Positions 8,501-16,200 of a stretch of 32,785 nucleotides of DNA are shown here, one piece after another. Source of the DNA: JAHHLP01 sp041609895 (GTDB lineage Bacteria; Bacteroidota; Rhodothermia; Rhodothermales; JABDKH01); contig JBFIPX010000016.1 in assembly GCA_041609895.1 (NCBI GenBank), positions 1-32,785 on the forward strand. The letters run 5' to 3'. The notes beneath the pieces are model-generated. The model ran no database searches, had not been told where the DNA came from, and saw only the letters and a list, made by a program, of their open reading frames with translations. Every line of letters starts with the position of its first letter. The stretch's first letter is position 1. The position numbers were made by a program, and so were the translations under genes.

Positions 8501-8685
8501 GACGCCGCCCGCGCCTCGCCAACAAATCGCTCGAGGGCGATTTCGTCGAGTGTCAGGTGACTCGCCAGAAACTTCAATGCGACGAACGTATCCAGCCGCG
8601 TGTTACGCGCCTTGTATACAACGCCCATGCCGCCGCGCCCCAGCTCCTCCAGGATCTCGTAATGCCCGACCGTCGTGCCAACCAT
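5557..8685 (-). CDS. Membrane Ser/Thr protein kinase with C-terminal TPR region
   Basis: This 1042-residue protein starts with a complete eukaryote-like kinase domain (about 8-272): GRGGMG loop 16-21, ATP-binding K38, catalytic HRD with D138, N143, DFG 156-158 and SPE at 182-184. Three hydrophobic segments follow (about 299-321, 326-348, 373-397); with the kinase in the cytosol this odd number puts the C-terminal half outside. Residues about 410-560 hold a FlgO/TolB-like alpha/beta domain (VADFENRTADSTLSQSV), and about 560-1030 contain repeated TPR-like helix pairs (for example ALEKYTQSQRAIDIDNDYER, GDTDAALAAYLRHA, GETDKALEYYVKLA). Such kinases are common in Rhodothermia; targets are unknown. 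The start at 8685 fits the kinase fold, and a strong inverted repeat lies 5 bases upstream. Confidence 0.95.
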   Translation of the reverse strand: MVGTTVGHYEILEELGRGGMGVVYKARNTRLDTFVALKFLASHLTLDEIALERFVGEARAASSIDHPNICSIFDIGETEGSGADSAGQRFIVMAYYGGETLKDRIALGTLAVPEAVRIASQIADGLAAAHRKDIVHRDIKPGNIVITDDGYVKILDFGLAKLAGGAHLTKSGSTLGTSSYMSPEQVRGEDAGPAADTWSLGITLYQMLTGVVPFTGDYEQAVLYAVLNEEVDLSKLPSDTPAELRQFVASSLDKDPNRRPRLTAEVARDLMRIADPPSPSAVEQRSPASRLGWYHDPVKLLVVFGLISAGVLGLAYAVMILAGLPDWVLVATGILLVIGLPSLLLGSVHERRQILSESEQGTARRGIRRLLTVRNAVIGGFAAFAGLILFTAAFAVMRSAGIGPAASLVSAGVLSERDQLIVADFENRTADSTLSQSVTELFRIDLSQSPVIRLMQTTRITEALERMKVPTDTTLTRELALEVATREGVKGVVTGTLSGLADGYIITAELIASADGESYVSLREIAESRNEVVGAVDRLSANLRDRIGESLKSIREGEPLDKVTTASIEALEKYTQSQRAIDIDNDYERGEALLEEAIRMDPEFAMAHRKLAVLLSQTAADFDRQREHARITYELRDRLPRIERYHATAFYFWNVELDLEEAKAAYRLLLEEKPDDDIALANYSALSIQTRQWEEARRAGLAALAVDGSWVARENSLDGILGLERYEEADSLISDYEALNGEDVRAARWRVRIAAAQRNFDVVDEHLDRWMQAAEGNDVWLWLGQWYRYSDRLVRGKLGEAEAALKQFQQLSEKRDVHQWALIADVEQSLVDIRFGNDVSGAVERLEAVLADPRFEEIAPVNRPYPVVALAFAYAGELPRAQEVMSRFERDLPSPIVEGLPFADAARGAIALADGRYRDAISSYERCYNRMGGWPVTYCGNFEVGTAYEGLGDTDAALAAYLRHANELSPALLTDDRHVLGPTYRKLGELYEARGETDKALEYYVKLAELWKDADAELQPVVEEVLRRIDQLSERQAGEPAA

Positions 8686-8690
8686 TCTCT

Positions 8691-8725
8691 GCGTTTCGTT
8701 TGATTACCTCTAGGTTACGAAACGC
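8691..8725 (-). promoter_or_regulatory. 9-bp inverted repeat in the kinase leader
   Basis: GCGTTTCGT (8691-8699) and ACGAAACGC (8717-8725) are exact inverted copies, 17 bases apart, with a smaller pair ACCT/AGGT inside. The repeat ends 5 bases from the kinase ATG. In RNA it would fold the whole ribosome-binding region; in DNA it has the size of an operator. Either control of transcription or of translation is possible. Confidence 0.5.
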
Positions 8726-8840
8726 GTGTAATTATGGCCTCATTCTTCCTCTGTCTGTTTCGTCCGTCATGCAGTCAGGCTACTCGAAGCGTCTACCTGC
8801 GGGCTTGGAAGTTCGCAGCCAACCGAAACGCAGCGCCGTC

Positions 8841-8921
8841 GGTTTACCCTCAGGAGTATACCTGTACCGACTCGAGGCGGGGGACCACGCCGAGGTCAGG
8901 CGTATGGTGTTGTTGCGCTAG
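8841..8921 (+). pseudogene. Remnant of a T9SS C-terminal sorting tail
   Basis: On the plus strand, a frame closing at TAG 8919-8921 reads GLPSGVYLYRLEAGDHAEVR then RMVLLR. This is the standard end of a Rhodothermia/Ignavibacteria type IX secretion sorting domain (GLPSGVYLYRLEAG...R.MVLLR). The preceding YPNP and VLGR parts are missing, and no start codon or protein body lies in front, where the antisense of the kinase gene begins. Only the last 26 codons survive, so a former secreted-protein gene was cut here. The final bases overlap the stop of the minus-strand FAD oxidase by four. Confidence 0.7.
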
Positions 8922-10315
8922 GCAGGCTGGATGTTCTGGTTCATGTGAAACAGATTTTCCGGGTCGTACTTCTTCTTGACTTCCCTGAGCCGACGGTAGG
9001 CGGCGCCGTAGTTCTCGGACACTCGGGCGGCATCGTCCTCCGATTGGAAGTTGATGTACCCACCGGGACGGGAGAATGGAGCCGTTGCGGCATAGTAGTC
9101 ACGCACCCACTGGATGTTCTTCTCGTTGTCTTTGGCATCGGGCCACATGCCCGCTATCACTGTCGAGAAGTTGGCGTCCCGGTTCCCAAAGGCCGTTGCG
9201 TCCGCAGCGACGTCATGCACGGCGCCGTTGATGGGATAGATGTGCATCGTCGATTGCACAGTCGGGACCTTTGGTCCATGCTCCAGGTGCGCTGCGATTA
9301 GACCGTCGCTCAACTCCTCGACGAAGTTGGCCTTCCAGTAGTGCTGCAGGCCGGCAGGCAGCAGCGGATCGAACGCCGAGTTCAGTGCCGGGTACGGCGC
9401 AGGGCCGACGTGGTGCGCAACGATCGGCGCCGCATCCGTGAGGGGTTTGAGGGCGTCTTCCCCTTGCTCTATCGGACCTGCCCAACAAGCCACTATGGCG
9501 CAGAACGTGTCCCCGTGCCGACTCTCAGGAATGAACGGGAGAGGCGGTGCAATCTGCCACGCGAAGAAGGCCCCCAGTTCTCGCGGCGCGATGGCCATAT
9601 AATCTCGAAACGCCTCGAGCACGTCCCGAGCGCGGTCAACCTCAAAGAACATCGGACCGCCGTAAATGGTGCTGACCGGGTGAAGCTGGAATTCGAAGTG
9701 GGTCACTACGCCGAAGTTGCCGCCGCCTCCGCGAAGTGCCCAGAAAAGGTCCGCGTTCTCTTTCTCGCTGGCATGGACAAGTTCGCCGGCCGCGGTAACC
9801 ACGTCTACCGACAACAGGTTATCAAGAGACAAGCCGTGGCCGCGCGTCAGGTATCCAATTCCGCCACCGAGTGTAAGACCGGCAACGCCCGTCGTAGAGA
9901 CAATACCTCCGACGGTCGCCAGCCCAAAGGCGTGAGTTGCGTGGTCCAGGTCTCCCAATCGACACCCGCCCTGTACGACCGCGGTCTTAGCTCGAGGATC
10001 AACGCGGACGCCGCGCATTCCCGATAGATCGATGACGACGCCTCCGTCGTTCGTGCCGAATCCGGGAACGCTGTGCGAGCCACCCCGGATTGAGAGATCA
10101 AGCCCCGATTCAGCCGCGAATCGAACCGTTGCAATGACATCGGCCTGGTCGGCGGCCCGTACGATGACTGCCGGCTGCTTGTCGATCATTCCGTTGTAGA
10201 CGCCGCGGGCCTCGTCGTACATATCGTCGTCTCGGGTCACTACCGGTCCGCGGACCGTCTCTTTCAGCGAGTCGACGGCAGGAGAAGTCACAAGCCCATT
10301 CGTTCGGCGCGTCAT
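8918..10315 (-). CDS. Berberine-bridge-like FAD-linked oxidase
   Basis: The 465-residue protein is a vanillyl-alcohol-oxidase-fold flavoenzyme. It has an N-terminal FAD-binding domain with SIRGGSHSVPGFG, where H81 is the usual 8-alpha-histidyl FAD attachment, and TTGVAGLTLGGGIGYLTRG. The position normally holding the second, cysteinyl link is V139 (GIVSTTG), so FAD is predicted to be singly bound. The C-terminal BBE element reads YGAAYRRLREVKKKYDPENL. The family oxidises alcohols, sugars or alkaloid-like substrates with O2; the substrate here is unknown. No signal peptide is visible. GGAGG lies 8 bases before the ATG, beside a leader hairpin at 10329-10345. Confidence 0.9.
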   Translation of the reverse strand: MTRRTNGLVTSPAVDSLKETVRGPVVTRDDDMYDEARGVYNGMIDKQPAVIVRAADQADVIATVRFAAESGLDLSIRGGSHSVPGFGTNDGGVVIDLSGMRGVRVDPRAKTAVVQGGCRLGDLDHATHAFGLATVGGIVSTTGVAGLTLGGGIGYLTRGHGLSLDNLLSVDVVTAAGELVHASEKENADLFWALRGGGGNFGVVTHFEFQLHPVSTIYGGPMFFEVDRARDVLEAFRDYMAIAPRELGAFFAWQIAPPLPFIPESRHGDTFCAIVACWAGPIEQGEDALKPLTDAAPIVAHHVGPAPYPALNSAFDPLLPAGLQHYWKANFVEELSDGLIAAHLEHGPKVPTVQSTMHIYPINGAVHDVAADATAFGNRDANFSTVIAGMWPDAKDNEKNIQWVRDYYAATAPFSRPGGYINFQSEDDAARVSENYGAAYRRLREVKKKYDPENLFHMNQNIQPA

Positions 10316-10328
10316 AATGTTAGCCTCC

Positions 10329-10345
10329 CTCCGTTGGAAACGGAG
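10329..10345 (-). promoter_or_regulatory. Leader hairpin next to the ribosome-binding site
   Basis: CTCCGTT (10329-10335), loop of 3, AACGGAG (10339-10345): a perfect 7-base stem. On the minus strand its 3' arm runs straight into the GGAGGGAGG ribosome-binding site of the FAD oxidase, so folding could partly hide that site. Confidence 0.4.
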
Positions 10346-10365
10346 TTAGAAGTGGTGGAGCATTA

Positions 10366-10400
10366 GAAGGCCCAGTGTCTTTCTCGGGCAGATGGGCTTT
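10366..10400. terminator. Candidate terminator between two minus-strand genes
   Basis: GCCCA near 10370 pairs with TGGGC near 10390, with TCT/AGA pairing inside, and the flanks AGAAG and TTTTCT extend it loosely. It lies about 110 bases after the stop of the sugar-dehydrogenase-like gene (10506). The T-run is on the plus side, so for the minus transcript it is imperfect. Confidence 0.3.
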
Positions 10401-10505
10401 TCTCTTTAGGTACAGACGTGATAAGGAATAACGCAGTCAAACGCAATTGCCTGTGAGACAAGGCACTTTGACGCTCTCTACCGTAAACGTGGTTTCAGGA
10501 GACGC

Positions 10506-12173
10506 TCAACCGACGACAACCAGCCGTTGTGCGGCGCTCCCTCGTCGGCTGCTTGCACGGACGACATACACGCCCGGTGGCAGCGTTGAGGCGTCCCATG
10601 CGATATCTATCGATGTGCGTCCAAGTGTTGCTGCCGGGAAAGAATCGTACACTCGCCTGCCTAGTACGTCAAAAACCTCTACTCGCATATCCTCTCTGGT
10701 AGAAATATCGACCGATATCGTGGCTATACCCCAGGTTGGATTAGGGTAGACGCTCAGTGCAACGACGGATTTAGGTACGTCCTGCTCATCGACGGCAGTT
10801 CCGGAGCTGAACGAGATCTCCAATATGCGGCGGCTGCCTCCAAACTCAAGGACGTACAACACACCGCCCACTAACACGGCGTCAATCGGATTGTTGAAGC
10901 CGCGCACAATCCGCTCGGCCACCGCATGGTAGTCGGTTCCGTTCCACTGGAGATCAAGTTGGAGTAAGTCTCCTCCTTCGTCACCAAAGGGACTTAGGAG
11001 ACGATCCGAAGGCGACGTCCAACTCAGCACAAAAGCTTTGCCGGCAAACTCGCCGGGGAGATCGTCGTTCGTATCAAAGACGAGACCGAGAGGTGACCGG
11101 TGTGGCGTAAACGTGCCGACACCGCCTCCATCTCGTATGGTACCGTCGGTCTCATCCACATACTTGGCTGCGTCGGGCCCGTGATTGACGACGGGATCCG
11201 TGAAAACGACTCCATCCGGTGGCGGGGGATACGCGGGATCGTTACGATAGAAACCGCCGTCGACGGCGATTGAGGATTCCGGAAGCAGCAGGTCTTGATC
11301 AGGGTCGTAGTCAGGAAACTGCTGTGGCATGTCGTTGGTACCGATCCGCCACGGAAATCCAAAGTGGTGCCCTGCCCGAATCCAGTTTAGCTCCTCGTTG
11401 TCACTGCGATCTGCAGCGTTCTCGGTTGCAAAGAGGTTGCCACTGGCATCAAACGCGAGGTCGAAACTGTTTCGAACACCGTCGGCGAACAGATATCCCA
11501 ACTCGCGTAGCGACGGCTCGTCAGCCGGCAGCGTCAAGTCTGAAGCGTCGGCTGGAATACGGAATATCGCGGACGTCAACGGTACCTCGCGCTCGTCCGG
11601 AAAAAGGCCGCCGTTGTCCTGCACCTCACCATGGTCGGTACGCGATCCGGAGTTGACGTACAAATCCGCACCGTCCGGACTGACGACGATTCCGTTGAAG
11701 TTGTGGTCAAAAGCGGTACTGCTGAGCGGATAGAACTCGGTCCGTGCCACCGTCGACCACGCATACGAGCCGGTACCGTCTGGTGTGCCGCGTGCAATAA
11801 CCCCTCTATTCAAAGAGCCGCGCGGCGAGCTTCCGACCACGAACATTCTACCGTCGCCGGCGATTGTGAAACCCAGTACGTTGCTGGGGATACCGTGATC
11901 AACTGCTCCATAAGCATGCCGGGGAGCTTGGCTTCCCAGTGGAGGATCGATGCGGTAGATGTCGCCCTGAAGCGTCAGGAAGTACAGCGCGCCGGACGTC
12001 TCGTCATGTTCAATCCGGACCGGTGTTCCGCTTGCAGTTGTCAGCGTGCGCACGGTGATTCCGATACGAAGGGCCTCCTGCCCGCGAGTCGAAGCTGCCA
12101 CGGAGCCAGTCAGAATGACAATCAGGACCAGCGCCCGCAGAGATGGGGGTAGAACCAAACGTCGACGCGGCAT
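10506..12173 (-). CDS. Secreted glucose/sorbosone-dehydrogenase-like propeller with T9SS tail
   Basis: This 555-residue exported protein has a signal peptide (Arg-rich start, hydrophobic about 12-27). The body (about 40-450) matches soluble PQQ-type glucose/sorbosone dehydrogenase beta-propellers: early GDIYRIDPP and repeated acidic loops, then a central ENAADRSDNEELNWIRAG and HHFGFPWRIG, equivalent to the family's ELN-x-I-x-x-G-x-NYGWP. Residues 471-555 are a T9SS type-A sorting domain (VYPNPTWG..., FDVLGRRVY, LPPGVYVVRA). It is expected at the cell surface or outside, oxidising sugars or just binding them; whether PQQ is used is not clear. It sits downstream of the GAF gene on the same strand. 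Confidence 0.88.
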   Translation of the reverse strand: MPRRRLVLPPSLRALVLIVILTGSVAASTRGQEALRIGITVRTLTTASGTPVRIEHDETSGALYFLTLQGDIYRIDPPLGSQAPRHAYGAVDHGIPSNVLGFTIAGDGRMFVVGSSPRGSLNRGVIARGTPDGTGSYAWSTVARTEFYPLSSTAFDHNFNGIVVSPDGADLYVNSGSRTDHGEVQDNGGLFPDEREVPLTSAIFRIPADASDLTLPADEPSLRELGYLFADGVRNSFDLAFDASGNLFATENAADRSDNEELNWIRAGHHFGFPWRIGTNDMPQQFPDYDPDQDLLLPESSIAVDGGFYRNDPAYPPPPDGVVFTDPVVNHGPDAAKYVDETDGTIRDGGGVGTFTPHRSPLGLVFDTNDDLPGEFAGKAFVLSWTSPSDRLLSPFGDEGGDLLQLDLQWNGTDYHAVAERIVRGFNNPIDAVLVGGVLYVLEFGGSRRILEISFSSGTAVDEQDVPKSVVALSVYPNPTWGIATISVDISTREDMRVEVFDVLGRRVYDSFPAATLGRTSIDIAWDASTLPPGVYVVRASSRRGSAAQRLVVVG

Positions 12174-12413
12174 GATGTGGATTCCAAATCGAACTTAGCG
12201 GAGCTTGACCTGCACGGCACAGCTAATCAACCATGGAAGGCTATGCATGCGAGACTCGGCCCATGACACGAAGACGCGTCCGATTGGTTCGCAGCCTACA
12301 AGAGTGCTACTCTGGACGGGTTCGCACCGGGCGAAATAGATGTCCGGTACAGCCGGCACCGAGGAGGGTACGTCGTTCCTTACGGTCGCGCGCGTGAAGC
12401 CAGTTCGGGCATT

Positions 12414-13088
12414 TTAGCCCGTCGCTTTCAGCGGGCGCAACCCCGTAGGAAGCTGTTGCTGCGCCCGAACACCTTTTGCCGCATATCGCGCACATAGGAA
12501 TTTCAGATCGCTGACATTTCTTTCGAGCTGCTCGTTGCTCAGAACGACGGTCTCGGTGAAGAAGTTGATCTGGTCGACGTACATGCGCACGGCTATCTCG
12601 TTCATGACAGCGTCGGCAAGCACGCTAAGGATGTTGACGTCGTCCTCTGACCAGGTCCGAGCAGTCCCGTCAATCGCGCAGAGAGAACCAACGCACTCGT
12701 CGTCCGGCGTGAAAAGCGGAATTCCGAGGTAGGCCATTACCCCCAGATCCCGAACCGCAAGGTTATCGCGTACCACGGGGTGCTCGGGTGCGTTGTTTAC
12801 CACGAGTGCTTCCCGACTCGAAACTACGTGTTGGCAGAAGGAATGCGACAGCTTCGTCTGTCGCTTCGTCGCCCAAGGCTCCGGCAAACCGCAAGCGCTC
12901 TTGAAAAACTGGCGGTCCGTATCAACGAGTGATACCAGGGCAGTCGGCGCCTTGAGCAGTCTCGAGACCAGGTCCGTGAGACCGTCGAATTCTTTCTCGG
13001 GGGGGCTGTCCAGCAATCCTGTGCTTCGAAGTGACGCAAGTCTTTTGGGGTCGACGATTTCGGGTCTTACCTGTGTGGTTTCGGGCAT
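12414..13088 (-). CDS. GAF-domain protein
   Basis: The 224-residue soluble protein has a short N-terminal helix (RLASLRSTGLLDSPPEKEFD), then a GAF domain at about 28-170 with the common sub-family markers LVSLVDTDRQFFKSACGLPE, SFCQHVV, GIPLF and GSLCAIDG, ending in a helix. The remaining 50 residues form a helical tail with no output domain. GAF domains of this class often precede kinases or diguanylate cyclases; here it stands alone, so it may be a stand-alone sensor or redox/small-molecule binding protein. Its leader holds a 9-base inverted repeat (13111-13166). Confidence 0.85.
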   Translation of the reverse strand: MPETTQVRPEIVDPKRLASLRSTGLLDSPPEKEFDGLTDLVSRLLKAPTALVSLVDTDRQFFKSACGLPEPWATKRQTKLSHSFCQHVVSSREALVVNNAPEHPVVRDNLAVRDLGVMAYLGIPLFTPDDECVGSLCAIDGTARTWSEDDVNILSVLADAVMNEIAVRMYVDQINFFTETVVLSNEQLERNVSDLKFLCARYAAKGVRAQQQLPTGLRPLKATG

Positions 13089-13110
13089 GGTGGGCTCGCC
13101 GACTGAAATC

Positions 13111-13166
13111 GGGCGTTCTTGGGGGTGGGTGTACTAAATCGAGACGTAGATGCCTCGAGAACGCCC
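13111..13166 (-). promoter_or_regulatory. Nested inverted repeats in the GAF gene leader
   Basis: GGGCGTTCT (13111-13119) and AGAACGCCC (13158-13166) are exact inverted copies, with TCGAG (13139-13143) and CTCGA (13154-13158) inside. The pair lies 23-78 bases upstream of the GAF start and could fold in the mRNA leader or serve as a binding site. Confidence 0.4.
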
Positions 13167-13193
13167 AGTTTCTTTGGTAGAAACCGAACGGTT

Positions 13194-13220
13194 CATCCGA
13201 AGGTATCGACTTTCCGGATG
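13194..13220. repeat. 6-bp inverted repeat
   Basis: CATCCG (13194-13199) pairs with CGGATG (13215-13220) across a 15-base loop, between the GAF leader structure and the hairpin behind the GH16 gene. Weak on its own. Confidence 0.3.
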
Positions 13221-13242
13221 GTCTCTTTAGGCTCGACCCGCT

Positions 13243-13268
13243 GTCTGCCTTTCGAGTCTCTGGCAGAC
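13243..13268 (-). terminator. Hairpin after the GH16 gene
   Basis: GTCTGCC (13243-13249) pairs perfectly with GGCAGAC (13262-13268) over a 12-base loop, 24 bases past the GH16 stop on the minus strand. No U-tract follows. Confidence 0.45.
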
Positions 13269-13292
13269 CAAAGCACTATGGTCGCTGGCAAG

Positions 13293-16200
13293 CTACCTCA
13301 ACCGCGTCGCAGACCTAACCTGGACGAAACGATCAGCCGTCAGACGAAACAGGTATACGCCGGCCGCCAAGTCGCGCCCATCGATCCGGATGTCATAGCG
13401 ACCTCCAGGCTGCGTCTGATCGACAACCGTACGAATACGCCTTCCAAGTACGTCGAACACGTCGAGCCTCACACGCGACGATCGCGGCAGGTCATACGTG
13501 ATGGTCGCATCAGTAACAAACGGGTTGGGATACACCTCGTTGAGGCCGAATGAACCCGGCAGCTGCGCATTCGGATCATCGTTCGCAGTTGGTGTCGGCG
13601 ACGGCAGCGGTCCGCCGCTCGATAGCGCGATGTAATCGAAGTCGACCTCGACCGTAGCTCCTGAAGGTCCGCTCACCTGCGCGATACCAACGAAGATCTC
13701 GTCGAGAGCTACCTCAAAGATTCCGTTGCCACCACCCAAATCAAGGAAGTCGGATATGGGCGCGCTCACGAGGGTCCATTGGTCGTTGAAGTCGGTGGCC
13801 GCGAACTCGACGTCCAGCCGTCGCGAATCTTCTTGCCCCGACGTCCAGCCGTTTCCGTCCGTGTCTTCACGCACCGTAAGCTCGAGCCGATAGGTGTCGA
13901 CTGTCGTACCGGCGCTCTCGTGGTAGACGAGAACGTTGAGCCACGGATCTTCGGGCACCGGCAACTGCATGTCGTTGGGCGTATTCTTCCAGAAGCCTCC
14001 GTAGAACCCGCCGCCGGGACCACTCCAACTTGTACTGAAGTAAGAGTTGCCTTCACCCGGCCGGTCAGTCAGCACTTCGCCGCTCCCACCTCCTATGAAG
14101 CTCCAATCGGATGCGTCTCCGTCCTCGAAATCCTCGAAGACCTCGATGGGCAGTGGCCCGCCGCTGGTAAGTACGACGTAGTCGAAATCGACGGCAACGG
14201 TCGCGCCACTCGCTCCGCTTACCTGTGCGATGCCAATGAATATCTCATCGACCGCCGTTTCAAAGATTCCGTTGCCGCCGCCCAAATCCAGGAAGTCCGA
14301 GATTGGAGCGCTCACCAGCGTCCACCGGTCGTTGAAGTCCTCCCCACGGAAGACGACGTCTAATCGCCTGGAGTCCTCTTGCCCGGATGTCCATCCATTG
14401 CCATCGGTGTCTTCCCGAACAGTGATTTCGAGCCGGTATTCGTCGACCGTCGTTCCCGCGCTCTCGTGATACACCCACACGTTTAGCCACGGGTCATCGG
14501 GTACCGGCACCTGCATGTCGTTGGGCGTGTTCTTCCAGAAGCCGCCGTAGAAGCCGCCGCCCGGGCCCGACCAGTTCGTGCTGAAGTATGACCCCCCCTC
14601 CGCGGGCCGATCGGTGAGCACCTCGCCTATGCCGCCGCCGATGAAGTTCCAGTCGGACGCGTCACCGTCTTCAAAGTCTTCGAAAACCGAAGCCTCCTTC
14701 GTCCCGCCACCTTCTTCCTTCGTAAACGTCACGTTGTTGATCCGGAAGCCGCCTGCTTCGATTGCCAACCTCATCACCTGTGTCCCGGCTTCGAGCGCAA
14801 CTCCCTCGGTCCGAACTGTCGCCCAGTCTCCTCCCGTTGAGCCTACTTCGATCGTTCCGGTCTTGTCGGTTCCGTCGAACTCGACGTGCAAAGCTCCGCC
14901 GGCTGCATCGGCGGACACCCGTACATCCACAGTGTAGGTGGCAGTCTCATTGACATCCACCAGATACTCAACCCATTCCCCGGCCTCGATCGATCCGATG
15001 GCGTGGCCGAAACCGTTGTCAAACGTGAGTTCCAGATCGACTCCTTCGGAAGGCCGGTAGTCATTCTCGCCGTCACTGCCGTTATTCGTGTCAGGGTCTG
15101 AGTCGTTGTACGCAATCCCTTGTCCCCCAATGTCATAGTTCTCTGCGTGTACGACGCCCGGTATCGTCTCCGGGTGCATCAAGTAGGGTGCTTGCGCGCA
15201 ACTGCCCACCTGCACGTTCACCGTATCGGACACCGCTTGTCCGCCGAAGTTGTCTACTGCGATTGCCCTTAGCGCGTAGCAGCCGTCCGAAACGCCGGGG
15301 ATCGTGATCTCGAATGGTGCCTCTGAGTCTTCGCCAATCAAAGCGTCGCCTTGGAAGAAGCGAACTTCCATGACAGTGCCGTCTGCGTCAGCCGCGTTTG
15401 CCTCGATGGTAACGTCGCTGCCGGAGGGGAGCGTCGAATCGTTGGCCGGGCTGGCAATCGAAACAGTGGGCGGGAGGTTGTCCGCCTGGAAAACCTTGAC
15501 GTAATCGATCACGTAATCGGCCGGGAATACCGTAGTCTCGTCCGGCGATCCCGGCAGTGTCCCTCCGACGGCCAGGTTCAGTAGCAGGTGGAACTGCTGG
15601 TCAAACGGAGCGGGGAAGGGCGCTCCCGTAGAATACCAGTCGGTGACGGTGGCGTACAGCGAGTCGTCCACAAACCATCGGATAACGCCCGGATTCCACT
15701 CAACCGCGAACACGTGGAAACTGTCCGCGAAGGTGCCGCTCTCGAGAACAAAGCCGTTCGTAGTGAAGACATTACCCGGCGAAGGAGCACCATAATGAAT
15801 CGTGCCGAAGACGCTGTCAGGTCGGTGACCCACGTACTCCATCACGTCGATCTCACCGCTCGCCGCCCATCCGCCGTAAACCTCGTCGGAGGAAAGAAGC
15901 CAGAAGGCAGGCCAAAAGCCTCGTCCAAGCGGCATCTTGGCGCGCATCTCGAAACGTCCGTATGTCCAATCGCCCTTTCCCTTCGTCCGCATGCGAGCCG
16001 AAGTATAGTCCGCGCCGCCAAATGACTCTTCCTTCGCCGTGATCGTCAGGAAGCCGCCGGCTACCGATGCGTTTTCCGCTCGATAGTATTCGAGTTCTGC
16101 GTTACCCCAACCGCACAGTTCCGGACAACCGTCACCGATCTGAAAACTCCACTTCGTCGTGTCAACTTCGGTCCCGTCGAACTCGTCCGACCACACGGGT

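Noticed and set aside
13119..13553. 144-residue plus-strand open frame over the GH16 end
   Set aside because: Antisense to the T9SS tail, Arg-rich, no family.
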